Part shown: in pieces, positions 54,887 to 63,123 of the stretch
How positions within the stretch are numbered: the stretch's first letter is position 1
How the letters are laid out: every line of letters begins with the position of its first letter
Assembly: GCF_040545475.1 (NCBI RefSeq)
Contig: NZ_JBEPMA010000002.1
Span: 124,001-188,000 of the forward strand
DNA from: Peptoniphilus_A olsenii
GTDB lineage: Bacteria; Bacillota; Clostridia; Tissierellales; Peptoniphilaceae
Direction: 5' to 3'
Length of the DNA: 64,000 nucleotides
Translations under genes and position numbers: made by a program
Notes under the pieces: model-generated
Told to the model about the DNA's origin: nothing
Seen by the model: the letters and a program-made list of their open reading frames with translations, nothing else
The model's database searches: none

Positions 54887-56599
54887 TTATATCACCTCGA
54901 TTTCTTTAGATTCTGTATATACATCCCACATTTTTTTGTATCTCCCATTTAACTCGAGTAATTGTTTATGAGTACCTTCTTCAATTACTTCTCCATTATC
55001 CACCACAATTATTTTATTTGCATTTACAATTGTAGATAACCTGTGAGCTACCATAATCACTGTTTTATCTTTAATTAACTTATCAATAGACTGTTGAATA
55101 ACTGATTCATTGTCAGGATCAGAATATGCTGTTGCTTCATCAAGTAGTACAATAGGACTATTCTTTAAAAAACACCTAGCTATTGCAATTCTTTGCTTTT
55201 CTCCTCCAGAAAGATTTGCTCCTCCCTTCCCTACAATAGTTTGATATCCATTTGGTAGACCCTTTATAAAATTATAGCAACTCGCTTTTTCACAAGCCTC
55301 TTTAATTTCATCCATACTCGCATCTTCCTTCGCCATCTTTAAATTTTCTAATATTGTTTTATTAAAAAGAAAGTTTTCTTGCGACACATAGCTAACAAGC
55401 TCCATATTCTGTTTTAAAGGCAATTCGTTCAAATTTGTTTTTCCAATTAAAATTTCTCCATTAGAAACATTCCAAAATCCTGCGATTAGTTTTGTAATAG
55501 TAGACTTTCCACTACCTGAATTTCCAACGATTGCAGTTAACTCATTTTCATTTGCTTTAAACGAAATATTATTTAATACATTCTTTGACTCTTCATATGC
55601 AAATGTAACATCTTTAAACTCTACATCATAAGATTTTATATCTCTTACTTCTTCTCCTCTTTTTAAGTTAGGAATTTCCATTATTTTTTTTATTTCTTCA
55701 AATACAACTTTTATATTTGCTATTGTTTCCATATGACTCATAGCTTTTATTAATGGTTTATATGAAGCATATGATAGCAATATACACATGATAAGAGTCC
55801 CTACTTCAACACTACCCTTCATAAAGAAATACAAGGAAGCTGGTAAAACGAATACCATAGTTGACGGGATAGTTTCCATAGTTGCTGTCATTGAAAAACA
55901 AACACTCAAATACCAATCAAGCATTGCGTTCTTATTCTCTTCAACAGTCTTTCTAAATTTCCCAAATGATGATGCTGATTTATTAAATGCTTTTATAACT
56001 TTAATACCATTTACATATTCAACCATTGTCGTATTCATAGCTTTAGCTGCTTCTTGGTATCTTTTAGATTTTTCTTCATAACCTCGCATCATTAACATTG
56101 AGAACAATAATCCCAATGGAATTGTAAGTAAATTTGCAATTCCTATTCTCCAGTCCATTATAAAAATTGTTATGATCAATACTATAGGAATGAATATATT
56201 AGCAATAACTTCTGGAATCACATGAGCAATCGGTTTTTCCATTTTATCAAGTGTTTCCACCATAAATTGAGACCACTGTCCGCTGCTTTTTCTTTCAACT
56301 TCTCCCATAGAAATTTTACTTAATTTGTCAGCTAATAACTTTCTTTTATCTTCAATAATCCTGTAGGCAAGATTATGAGAAATAATAGTAGATATTTCAT
56401 GAAATAATATACTTGCCATAAATCCCAGAAATATAGCAAAAATATATGGATAATAATTATTTAAATTTGTATTTTTTGCAACCAAGTTATTAATAATGGC
56501 TGCTACAGAAAAATAAGGTATTACACCAAATCCTACTCCTATTATCGCAATGAATACAGCTGCGAAAATCTTGCTTTTATGTCCCTTTAAAATATCCAT
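54887..56599 (-). CDS. ABC exporter-fold protein (YbtP-like), first of two
   Basis: 570 residues. Six transmembrane segments, then NBD with AIVGNSGSGKSTITKLIAGF, NLSGGEKQRIAIARCFL and IVLLDEATAYSDPDNE. The aromatic A-loop is in VTFAYEESKNVLNNISF. The D-loop has AYSDPDN where most exporters have SSALD; its partner has SSVDP. This type of asymmetry is common in heterodimeric siderophore transporters. It follows the ECF ATPase gene by 3 bp. Confidence 0.85.
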   Translation of the reverse strand: MDILKGHKSKIFAAVFIAIIGVGFGVIPYFSVAAIINNLVAKNTNLNNYYPYIFAIFLGFMASILFHEISTIISHNLAYRIIEDKRKLLADKLSKISMGEVERKSSGQWSQFMVETLDKMEKPIAHVIPEVIANIFIPIVLIITIFIMDWRIGIANLLTIPLGLLFSMLMMRGYEEKSKRYQEAAKAMNTTMVEYVNGIKVIKAFNKSASSFGKFRKTVEENKNAMLDWYLSVCFSMTATMETIPSTMVFVLPASLYFFMKGSVEVGTLIMCILLSYASYKPLIKAMSHMETIANIKVVFEEIKKIMEIPNLKRGEEVRDIKSYDVEFKDVTFAYEESKNVLNNISFKANENELTAIVGNSGSGKSTITKLIAGFWNVSNGEILIGKTNLNELPLKQNMELVSYVSQENFLFNKTILENLKMAKEDASMDEIKEACEKASCYNFIKGLPNGYQTIVGKGGANLSGGEKQRIAIARCFLKNSPIVLLDEATAYSDPDNESVIQQSIDKLIKDKTVIMVAHRLSTIVNANKIIVVDNGEVIEEGTHKQLLELNGRYKKMWDVYTESKEIEVI

Positions 56600-56602
56600 C
56601 TT

Positions 56603-58018
56603 TTACCTTCTTTCATAAAATCTTTTTATTCTGCCATCGCAAATCTCCAATAATTTATTACATGTACTATCAATCAATTCATTATCATGCGTAACAATAA
56701 ATATAATTTTATTATTTGAAAATTCTTTAATGACTTTGCTTATTTCGAGCATATTTGTATAATCAAGTCCACTCGTTGGTTCGTCCAAAATAATAATTTC
56801 TCTATCCATTAACATCCCCAATGCTACAGAAAGTCTCTGCATTTGACCTCCTGATAAGCACATAGGATGACGATTATCTAATTTTTTAAGATCTAATTTT
56901 TCTAGAATATTATCTATTTGCTTTTCATCTATTTTAGAATCAAATAAACTAAATTCATCTCTTACAGATTCAGAAAAAAACTGGTGAATTACATCTTGCA
57001 TAACCATATAACAAAGTTCTCTTCGTTTTTTATATTTTATGGGACTTCCTTTATAGTTTATTTTTCCTTCGTTTTCTTTCAACAGTCCACATAAAATTCT
57101 CATTAATGTTGTTTTTCCTTGACCATTTTTACCAGTTATTGCAATAATATCTCCCTTGTTTCCGGAAATATTTATCTTATCTAAAATTTTTTGTTTCTTA
57201 TTTTCATATTCTAAATTTGAAACTACAAAGTCATCAGATTCACAAAATGTGACAGGATTTGTAAAATCATCATTTTTCTTTCTTACAAAAGTTCTAAGTC
57301 CCAGTTTCTTTCGTGATTCGTCAGTAATTGAAGAAAATTCCACATTTGAAAAAACATATTTTATTTTTCCGTCTTGTAAATAAATAGCTCTATCAATTAA
57401 ATCCATTAAATAATAGAGTCTATGTTCAGAAATAATAATTGTCTTGCCCTGAGCTTTAAGATTTATAAGCATCTCTCTTATTCTTTCAATGCCATACTCA
57501 TCAATATTTGCAGAAGGTTCATCAAACACATATACATCTGGATTGGTAACATAAATAGATGCAATAGCAAGTAATTGTTTTTCTCCACCTGACATCATAA
57601 AAACATTTCTGTTTTTTAATCTTTCAATTCCCAAATCACGTACCACTTTAAAAACTTGTCTTTTTATTTTATCAGGGTTTTCACCTAAATTTTCTAATCC
57701 AAATGTTAGTTCACTATCTGAATCTAAATTAAAAAACTGTGTTTTGGGGTTTTGAAAAATTGTTCCCACTTTTTCAGAAATTTCATATATCTTCATTTGT
57801 TTTGTGTTTATCCCATTTATAAAAATATTTCCTAATAAATTTCCCTCTAAAAAATGAGGAATCAATCCATTGATTAATTTTGTTATAGTTGTTTTCCCAG
57901 AACCAGATTTTCCGCATAATAAGATAACTTCTCCTTGATTAATCTTTATTGAAATTTTCTTTAACTGTTCTTCTAAGCTTCTCTTATAGGAATATGAAGC
58001 TTCATTTATATTAATCAT
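56603..58018 (-). CDS. ECF transporter double ATPase
   Basis: 471 residues with two NBDs in one chain. Domain 1 (1-230): LLCGKSGSGKTTITKLINGL, FQNPKTQFF (Q-loop), FMMSGGEKQLLAIASIY, VYVFDEPSANID. Domain 2 (about 255-471): AITGKNGQGKTTLMRIL, CLSGGQMQRLSVALGML, IIILDEPTSGLD. It powers an energy-coupling-factor importer with the T and S proteins encoded upstream. Confidence 0.92.
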   Translation of the reverse strand: MININEASYSYKRSLEEQLKKISIKINQGEVILLCGKSGSGKTTITKLINGLIPHFLEGNLLGNIFINGINTKQMKIYEISEKVGTIFQNPKTQFFNLDSDSELTFGLENLGENPDKIKRQVFKVVRDLGIERLKNRNVFMMSGGEKQLLAIASIYVTNPDVYVFDEPSANIDEYGIERIREMLINLKAQGKTIIISEHRLYYLMDLIDRAIYLQDGKIKYVFSNVEFSSITDESRKKLGLRTFVRKKNDDFTNPVTFCESDDFVVSNLEYENKKQKILDKINISGNKGDIIAITGKNGQGKTTLMRILCGLLKENEGKINYKGSPIKYKKRRELCYMVMQDVIHQFFSESVRDEFSLFDSKIDEKQIDNILEKLDLKKLDNRHPMCLSGGQMQRLSVALGMLMDREIIILDEPTSGLDYTNMLEISKVIKEFSNNKIIFIVTHDNELIDSTCNKLLEICDGRIKRFYERR

Positions 58019-58030
58019 GTTTCGTACCTC

Positions 58031-58717
58031 TTATAAAAATAACTTGAACTTTAAATTAAAGAACATCAGAATGCATAATAGAATAATTATTAGATCCCAA
58101 ATGTTAAATCCTGCATCATCCATAAAAGTCTTTCTTGCAGGATTTTCTATCCCTCTTACTGTAATAGCCTGAGCTAATTCATCTGCGGTATTAGAAGCTG
58201 TAACTATTAATGATATTAGTCCTAATTGTATCTTTTTAAATCCAGTCACGCCTCTTATTTTTATTGCATCTGAGATTAATATTTTTTCTTCTCTTAAAGA
58301 TGGAAAATATCTGATGCCTATTGCTAGAGAAATAATTAGGCTTTTTGGAAAATGCATCATTTTTAAGGCATACATAATATTTCGTATAGGATTAGTTTTT
58401 ACAAGAATTTGACCAACTAAAAAAATCGGTATTAACTTAGGAGCATGAATCACCAATAATCCAAAATGTGCTGATATGACATCTGGTAGAATCGGCAAAA
58501 CAAAATATTTCAATCCCTGTAATAATACAAACATAGATAATGCCTTTAAAGATATTTTAACAAGTCCCATAAATAAGGCTATAATAGCAACAATTAAAAG
58601 AATAAAAAAATCTAATTTTAAGCTATTATTTGCAAAGCTAATAATACTAACTGAAATCAAAAAAATGATTTCAGTTAGTGGATTTAGCTTTATAATGCCT
58701 CTTACAATACCCTCCAT
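58031..58717 (-). CDS. ECF transporter transmembrane (T) component
   Basis: 228 residues, five or six hydrophobic segments. The first coupling motif is in ALKMMHFPKSLIISLAIGIRYFP and the second in AQAITVRGIENPARKTF, the Ala-Arg-Gly type boxes that dock on the ATPases. It abuts the S-component gene and is 12 bp before the ATPase gene. Confidence 0.9.
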   Translation of the reverse strand: MEGIVRGIIKLNPLTEIIFLISVSIISFANNSLKLDFFILLIVAIIALFMGLVKISLKALSMFVLLQGLKYFVLPILPDVISAHFGLLVIHAPKLIPIFLVGQILVKTNPIRNIMYALKMMHFPKSLIISLAIGIRYFPSLREEKILISDAIKIRGVTGFKKIQLGLISLIVTASNTADELAQAITVRGIENPARKTFMDDAGFNIWDLIIILLCILMFFNLKFKLFL

Positions 58718-59311
58718 TTACATAATTCCAGCTTTCTCAAAACGTTTTTTGAACATTGTTTTACCTATATATGCACCAATGACTCCTCCAATAAATGCAG
58801 TAATGATCATCCCGATAAGTGTTGGAATTGAAATTAAAGTTTGTAATTTATTTACATATTCTGGACTCATTCCCATTTTAATAATAGACTTCATATAAGA
58901 TTCTTGGAACAACCACATAGGCAATGGTGAGCCAATCAACCCAATGCAAATCAATCCTGAAGATACTATTACGCTTTTTTGACTTTTATATCCCAAAATT
59001 TTTCTAGTAATTTCTGCTAAAACCCCTGCAATAACGCAAGTTATGACAATTGTAAAAGTGCATTCTCCTATAGCAAAATATATAATCCCTGTAATTGCTA
59101 TCAAAAGTAAAGCCGTTCCTGGTTTTGGCACCTTAGAGACCAACAACATGTAAATAAAATTACATATTATGCCTGTCATTGCTGGCCATAATAACCAAAG
59201 TATCGGAGAAAACACAGGAATAAACATTACCGCCATGGATAACGCCATATAAATCACTGAAAAAATGCCGATGTTAACTAAATCTTTTGTTTTTAATTTT
59301 GATTCATTCAT
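58718..59311 (-). CDS. ECF transporter S component (MptD-like)
   Basis: 197 residues, six hydrophobic segments, with the N-terminal cytosolic LKTKDLVNIGIFSVIYMALS that resembles the MptD-type S components. The S protein binds the substrate. In this neighbourhood the substrate may be a metallophore, its metal complex or a precursor. GGAGGT precedes the ATG. Confidence 0.83.
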   Translation of the reverse strand: MNESKLKTKDLVNIGIFSVIYMALSMAVMFIPVFSPILWLLWPAMTGIICNFIYMLLVSKVPKPGTALLLIAITGIIYFAIGECTFTIVITCVIAGVLAEITRKILGYKSQKSVIVSSGLICIGLIGSPLPMWLFQESYMKSIIKMGMSPEYVNKLQTLISIPTLIGMIITAFIGGVIGAYIGKTMFKKRFEKAGIM

Positions 59312-59341
59312 TTGAATACCTCCATTTAAATTTTTATATTT

Positions 59342-59390
59342 ATTTACCAGTTACAATATGATTGATTCAAAATAATCTTTACTGGTAAAT
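59342..59390. promoter_or_regulatory. Inverted-repeat operator candidate upstream of ECF operon
   Basis: ATTTACCAGT at 59342 and ACTGGTAAAT at 59381 are perfect 10-bp inverted arms separated by 29 bp, between tetR and the ECF S gene. This is a candidate site for the TetR protein or a metal-responsive repressor. A second small stem (AAATCGGG/CCCGATTT, 59427-59447) may end the tetR transcript. Confidence 0.5.
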
Positions 59391-59482
59391 TTTTCTTATT
59401 TTTGTTTACTTTCCATAAAACGCAGAAAATCGGGATTAACCCGATTTCAAAATTTATTATTTTTTAATTTTATATTATGTTT

Positions 59483-60094
59483 TCATTTAATAATCCTCCT
59501 CCAACCAAAATTCATTGCTGCCTCCATCATATCGATAAAATTTAAGGCTTCATTATATGGATACCTATGTGTGATTACCTCAAATAAAGGCGTACATGCC
59601 ATTGTATAAAGAACATGAAGTTCATCATCATTCAAATCATTTACTTCTATTTTTTTTTCTTTAAGAACCTCAATTAATTTCTTAGCACCCTGCACTTCGA
59701 GATTCACTAAATCATGACGAATTGATTCAAATTCCGTACCCTGAGAACAGTTAAACAGAAGATTAACTATAGGATCGTTTTGGTAAATAAATTCCAATAA
59801 TTCCCTATTATTATCATCAGATTTTTCTCCAAAAGCTTGTAAACCATTTACTTTAATTTCTTCAATCGCTTGATTTGTCAATTCTTTACTTCTTCTGTAT
59901 AAGTGATTAAGTGTAGGACTTACAAGTACCTTAAAAATTTCTTCTTTAGACTTAAAATGTTTATATATTGCACCAGGTGTAATTCCTGCGTTTCTAGCAA
60001 TAGTACGAATAGAAGCCTCTTCGAATCCATGTTCTGTAAACTCGCTTTTTGCACTTTTTAATATTTTCTCTATTGTAACATCTTTGTCTCTCAG
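59483..60094 (-). CDS. TetR/AcrR-family regulator with non-standard start
   Basis: About 203 residues. The N-terminal HTH is intact: TIEKILKSAKSEFTEHGFEE, ASIRTIARNAGITPGAIYKH and FKSKEEIF. The open frame has no ATG, GTG or TTG before codon 72; the only plausible start is a CTG at 60094, nine bases after GGAGG. The first canonical start, a TTG at 59881, would drop the whole DNA-binding domain. Either CTG is used, or the start was altered. It probably controls the ECF-ABC operon downstream. Confidence 0.75.
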   Translation of the reverse strand: MRDKDVTIEKILKSAKSEFTEHGFEEASIRTIARNAGITPGAIYKHFKSKEEIFKVLVSPTLNHLYRRSKELTNQAIEEIKVNGLQAFGEKSDDNNRELLEFIYQNDPIVNLLFNCSQGTEFESIRHDLVNLEVQGAKKLIEVLKEKKIEVNDLNDDELHVLYTMACTPLFEVITHRYPYNEALNFIDMMEAAMNFGWRRIIK

Positions 60095-60134
60095 TAAGTT
60101 TCACCTCCCAAATTAAGATAACACCGTTTACTAT

Positions 60135-60164
60135 ATTTTAGCATAAAGAAGCTAATGAAGTCAA
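60135..60164 (-). promoter_or_regulatory. Promoter of tetR gene
   Basis: TTGACT (60164-60159) and TAAAAT (60140-60135) are separated by 18 bp on the minus strand, 40 bp before the CTG start. Confidence 0.7.
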
Positions 60165-60204
60165 CAATCACTATCAATTACATTTTTTTATGATAACATA
60201 TTAT

Positions 60205-60861
60205 TTAATTATCTATAAATTCTATTGTTAGGTCCGCTACTAGTTTCCATTCTGGATCAAGCATACAATCATGACACACATCGTCTAAAACAACGATTTT
60301 TGATTTATACAACTTAGCTGATTCCATTACTGATTCTCCGAGTAAACAATTGTCATTTTTAGAATATATGGTTAATATTGGAACATTAAATTCTATTTTT
60401 TTAATTGAGGAATAAATAACAGGCAACATTCTTATGCTTAGAGGTTCCTTATTCATTTTATCAATATACTTTTTAGCGTTATTAACTCTTCCAGAAAAAA
60501 AGAATTCTTCCCTTGTCAACTTAATATAATTCTTATTAGTAAAGAATAAATTTTTAATCCTGTTTTCAATTGGAAATGGCATTAAAAAAACCATTGATTT
60601 CGGCACACAATCTTTATAAGTTTTTAAAAATTCATTTATAAACAAATTACCCATAGAATGTGTTATAAAAATAAACTCTGTATCAATTTTTTTAATATTT
60701 TCCCTTAATATTTTCATAGAATCTTTTAAATTTTTAGCTTCTTTTGATAATGCATGCACATGTAAATTGTATCCTTTTTCCTTAAAGTATGGTATAAAAT
60801 GTTCATTCCAGCACCATTCATAATGAAAAGCTCCACATACTAAAATAATTGTTTCTTTCAT
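60205..60861 (-). CDS. Alpha/beta hydrolase in metallophore cluster
   Basis: 218 residues. LVCGAFHYEWCWNEHFIPYF at the N-terminus forms the oxyanion region, the nucleophile elbow is FITHSMGNLFINEF, and Asp (IYSKNDNCLL) and His (DDVCHDCML) complete a triad. It could release, edit or open a nonribosomal product, such as a type II thioesterase or metallophore esterase. It is 23 bp after the reductase-methyltransferase gene. Confidence 0.75.
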   Translation of the reverse strand: MKETIILVCGAFHYEWCWNEHFIPYFKEKGYNLHVHALSKEAKNLKDSMKILRENIKKIDTEFIFITHSMGNLFINEFLKTYKDCVPKSMVFLMPFPIENRIKNLFFTNKNYIKLTREEFFFSGRVNNAKKYIDKMNKEPLSIRMLPVIYSSIKKIEFNVPILTIYSKNDNCLLGESVMESAKLYKSKIVVLDDVCHDCMLDPEWKLVADLTIEFIDN

Positions 60862-60884
60862 GACTACTTATTTATCTCCTCTTT

Positions 60885-63056
60885 TTATATTTTAACAACA
60901 AATAATTGTTGCCCAAATTCATACAAGGCGTGTGTATTTTTAGGATAAGTAAGAATTTGTTTTTTATCAAATGTATCCTTTAATAAATCAAGCCATTCTA
61001 ATCTATTTAAAAATGTTCTATTTTTCTCTAGCCTAATATCTGTTGGTTTTGTCATCATAAAAACTTGTGAAACAAGCATTTCAGGAGGTTCTTTAACTGG
61101 TTCTGCAATTAATATAAGACTATCTTTTTTTACAGTATTATATATCTCTCTCAATACTGTATTTAATTTTCCAGAATTATTTAATACACCTACAGCTATC
61201 ACTATATCAAAAGTTTCCTTTCCTAACTTTTCCATATCTTTATCTATATCAATCTTTTCATATTCGATGTTACTAACTACATTTTCATATTTGCTTTTTG
61301 CACACTGGATAAAAAAATTCGATATATCTGTATATTTATATAATACTTCATCAATCAAATTTTCATCTATTAATCTTTTTAATACGCTATCTGTAGTAGC
61401 TCCTATTCCAGCTCCTATTTCTAAAATTTTTATCTTATTAATTCCACTAGAATATTTTTTTACATAATCAGATATAGTTATTGCTACTAAGTCATTAATA
61501 TATCTATATACCATGTTGTTCTTATATAATGCCTTTGCATATTTCAGGTCTCCCCCAGGAAATAATATAGAATTACATTTTTTCTTTCCATCAAATAATT
61601 CTTGTAAATATTTTATATTTTGATTTATATAATCTATAGACAACGGATCTCCTAATTTCCAATCCCATAAGTTCTTTGCATCTTCATAATATCTATCAAT
61701 GTTATTTTTATTCACGACTTTACGCAAATAACAATTATTATTTTCTAGATGTATAAATTCATTTTCGAATAATATATTTAACCATCTTAATATAATATTT
61801 TTATTTCTACTATTAAAGTTTTTTTCAATAATCTCATTTATATTATATTTGCGATTACAATCAATAAAAACACCATTATTTTGAAAAAACAATATCATGG
61901 ACAAACATATATACATATTTATCGATTCTAAAAATTTATTTACATGAACATGATCTATAAATGAGTACCTTCTTTCAACATCTTGTATACAATGAATATT
62001 CATTAAATTAGGTGTTTCATACAACCACTCATTTTTTTCTAAATTTGAGGATAAATATGAGTTTTGTTTTATTGTAAGGTCATCTTTTAAATCAAACTTT
62101 CTTACTAAATATTCAAATTCATCAAATAATTGAACATCTTTAATAATCTCGTGTACCTTTGGCAAATATTTTCTTCCATCATTCTTCATATTATTTAAAA
62201 AAGTGATCTGTTTTTTTACCAAAAGTAATAATTCATCATTTAAATCTGTTTTATTTTCGACTGTAAAAGATGTTTTTAAATTTAGTAGTTGTTCTGCATT
62301 GTATAAATTTATATTTATGTTATCTTTATCAAAAAATAAATTTCTTCTATTTTCCCAGATAATTATATTTTTAAAAATTTCTAAAATCAAACTACCATCT
62401 TCAAATACAAACTCCAATTTATTTTCATAGTATTTGCATCTGTTATTAATATTTATAGGATCATATACTTTAAAGCAAAATGTTATTTCCGATATTTTCC
62501 CACTAATGGTAATAAATTCATCATGACTAAATGTTTTTATTTCAAAACAAAAATTCTCATTAAGGCTTGACTTAATAATTTTAAAAATAGAAAATAACAT
62601 ATCTTTAGATATAAACGAATCAATATATATTATTTTTTGTTCTTGCATTATTTGTTTCGCTTTTCTTATGAACATTTTTGAAATTTCTGTTTCTTCATAT
62701 AAATTTCTAATAAGATAGTAACAGTTTTTACTTTTTATTTCCTTTAAATATTTTATTGTATCTTTTTTACTTTTAGGAATTTCTTCAATTACGTTTATTC
62801 CTCTATTTAATAGATAGCGAACAATATCTACATCTCTATTAATTTCAGAATTAAATGGAACATATGCAAGTTTAGTATTATTAGGGATATTTTTTATATT
62901 TGTAAAAAGTGGCAAATTATTAAAATATGCATCTCTAATTGTTGTCTTAGAATTAACTTCAAAAATTCCTGATATTTCAATTATATCTTTTAATTTAAAT
63001 AAAGATTCTACAATAAAATTTCCTGATACTTTTCCACAAATAATTGTTTCTATCAT
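60885..63056 (-). CDS. Thiazolinyl-imide-reductase-like and C-methyltransferase fusion
   Basis: 723 residues. The first 300 begin MIETIICGKVSGNFIVESLF and show a Rossmann and reductase outline like Irp3/PchG, which reduce a thiazoline in yersiniabactin and pyochelin. Residues about 370-520 form a winged-helix-like helper region (YNINEIIEKNFNSR ... FENEFIHLENNNCYLRK) as found before PKS/NRPS methyltransferases. From about 535 there is an SAM-dependent methyltransferase with KILEIGAGIGATTDSVLKRL and DIVIAVGVLNN. The ATG at 63056 follows GGGGGGTGA. The reductase assignment is the weaker half. Confidence 0.65.
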   Translation of the reverse strand: MIETIICGKVSGNFIVESLFKLKDIIEISGIFEVNSKTTIRDAYFNNLPLFTNIKNIPNNTKLAYVPFNSEINRDVDIVRYLLNRGINVIEEIPKSKKDTIKYLKEIKSKNCYYLIRNLYEETEISKMFIRKAKQIMQEQKIIYIDSFISKDMLFSIFKIIKSSLNENFCFEIKTFSHDEFITISGKISEITFCFKVYDPININNRCKYYENKLEFVFEDGSLILEIFKNIIIWENRRNLFFDKDNININLYNAEQLLNLKTSFTVENKTDLNDELLLLVKKQITFLNNMKNDGRKYLPKVHEIIKDVQLFDEFEYLVRKFDLKDDLTIKQNSYLSSNLEKNEWLYETPNLMNIHCIQDVERRYSFIDHVHVNKFLESINMYICLSMILFFQNNGVFIDCNRKYNINEIIEKNFNSRNKNIILRWLNILFENEFIHLENNNCYLRKVVNKNNIDRYYEDAKNLWDWKLGDPLSIDYINQNIKYLQELFDGKKKCNSILFPGGDLKYAKALYKNNMVYRYINDLVAITISDYVKKYSSGINKIKILEIGAGIGATTDSVLKRLIDENLIDEVLYKYTDISNFFIQCAKSKYENVVSNIEYEKIDIDKDMEKLGKETFDIVIAVGVLNNSGKLNTVLREIYNTVKKDSLILIAEPVKEPPEMLVSQVFMMTKPTDIRLEKNRTFLNRLEWLDLLKDTFDKKQILTYPKNTHALYEFGQQLFVVKI

Positions 63057-63123
63057 TTTTTCACCCCCCACAAAACGATATACTTTCTTTTTTAAATATT
63101 TATTATAATATATACTTTATTCT

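Noticed and set aside
54413..54952. Long plus-strand frame opposite the ABC exporters
   Set aside because: It is a shadow of two well-supported ABC genes; no ribosome site and no recognisable motif.
59483..59881. TetR gene as a truncated or frameshifted remnant
   Set aside because: The upstream DNA is in the same frame and encodes an intact HTH, so only the start codon is unusual.
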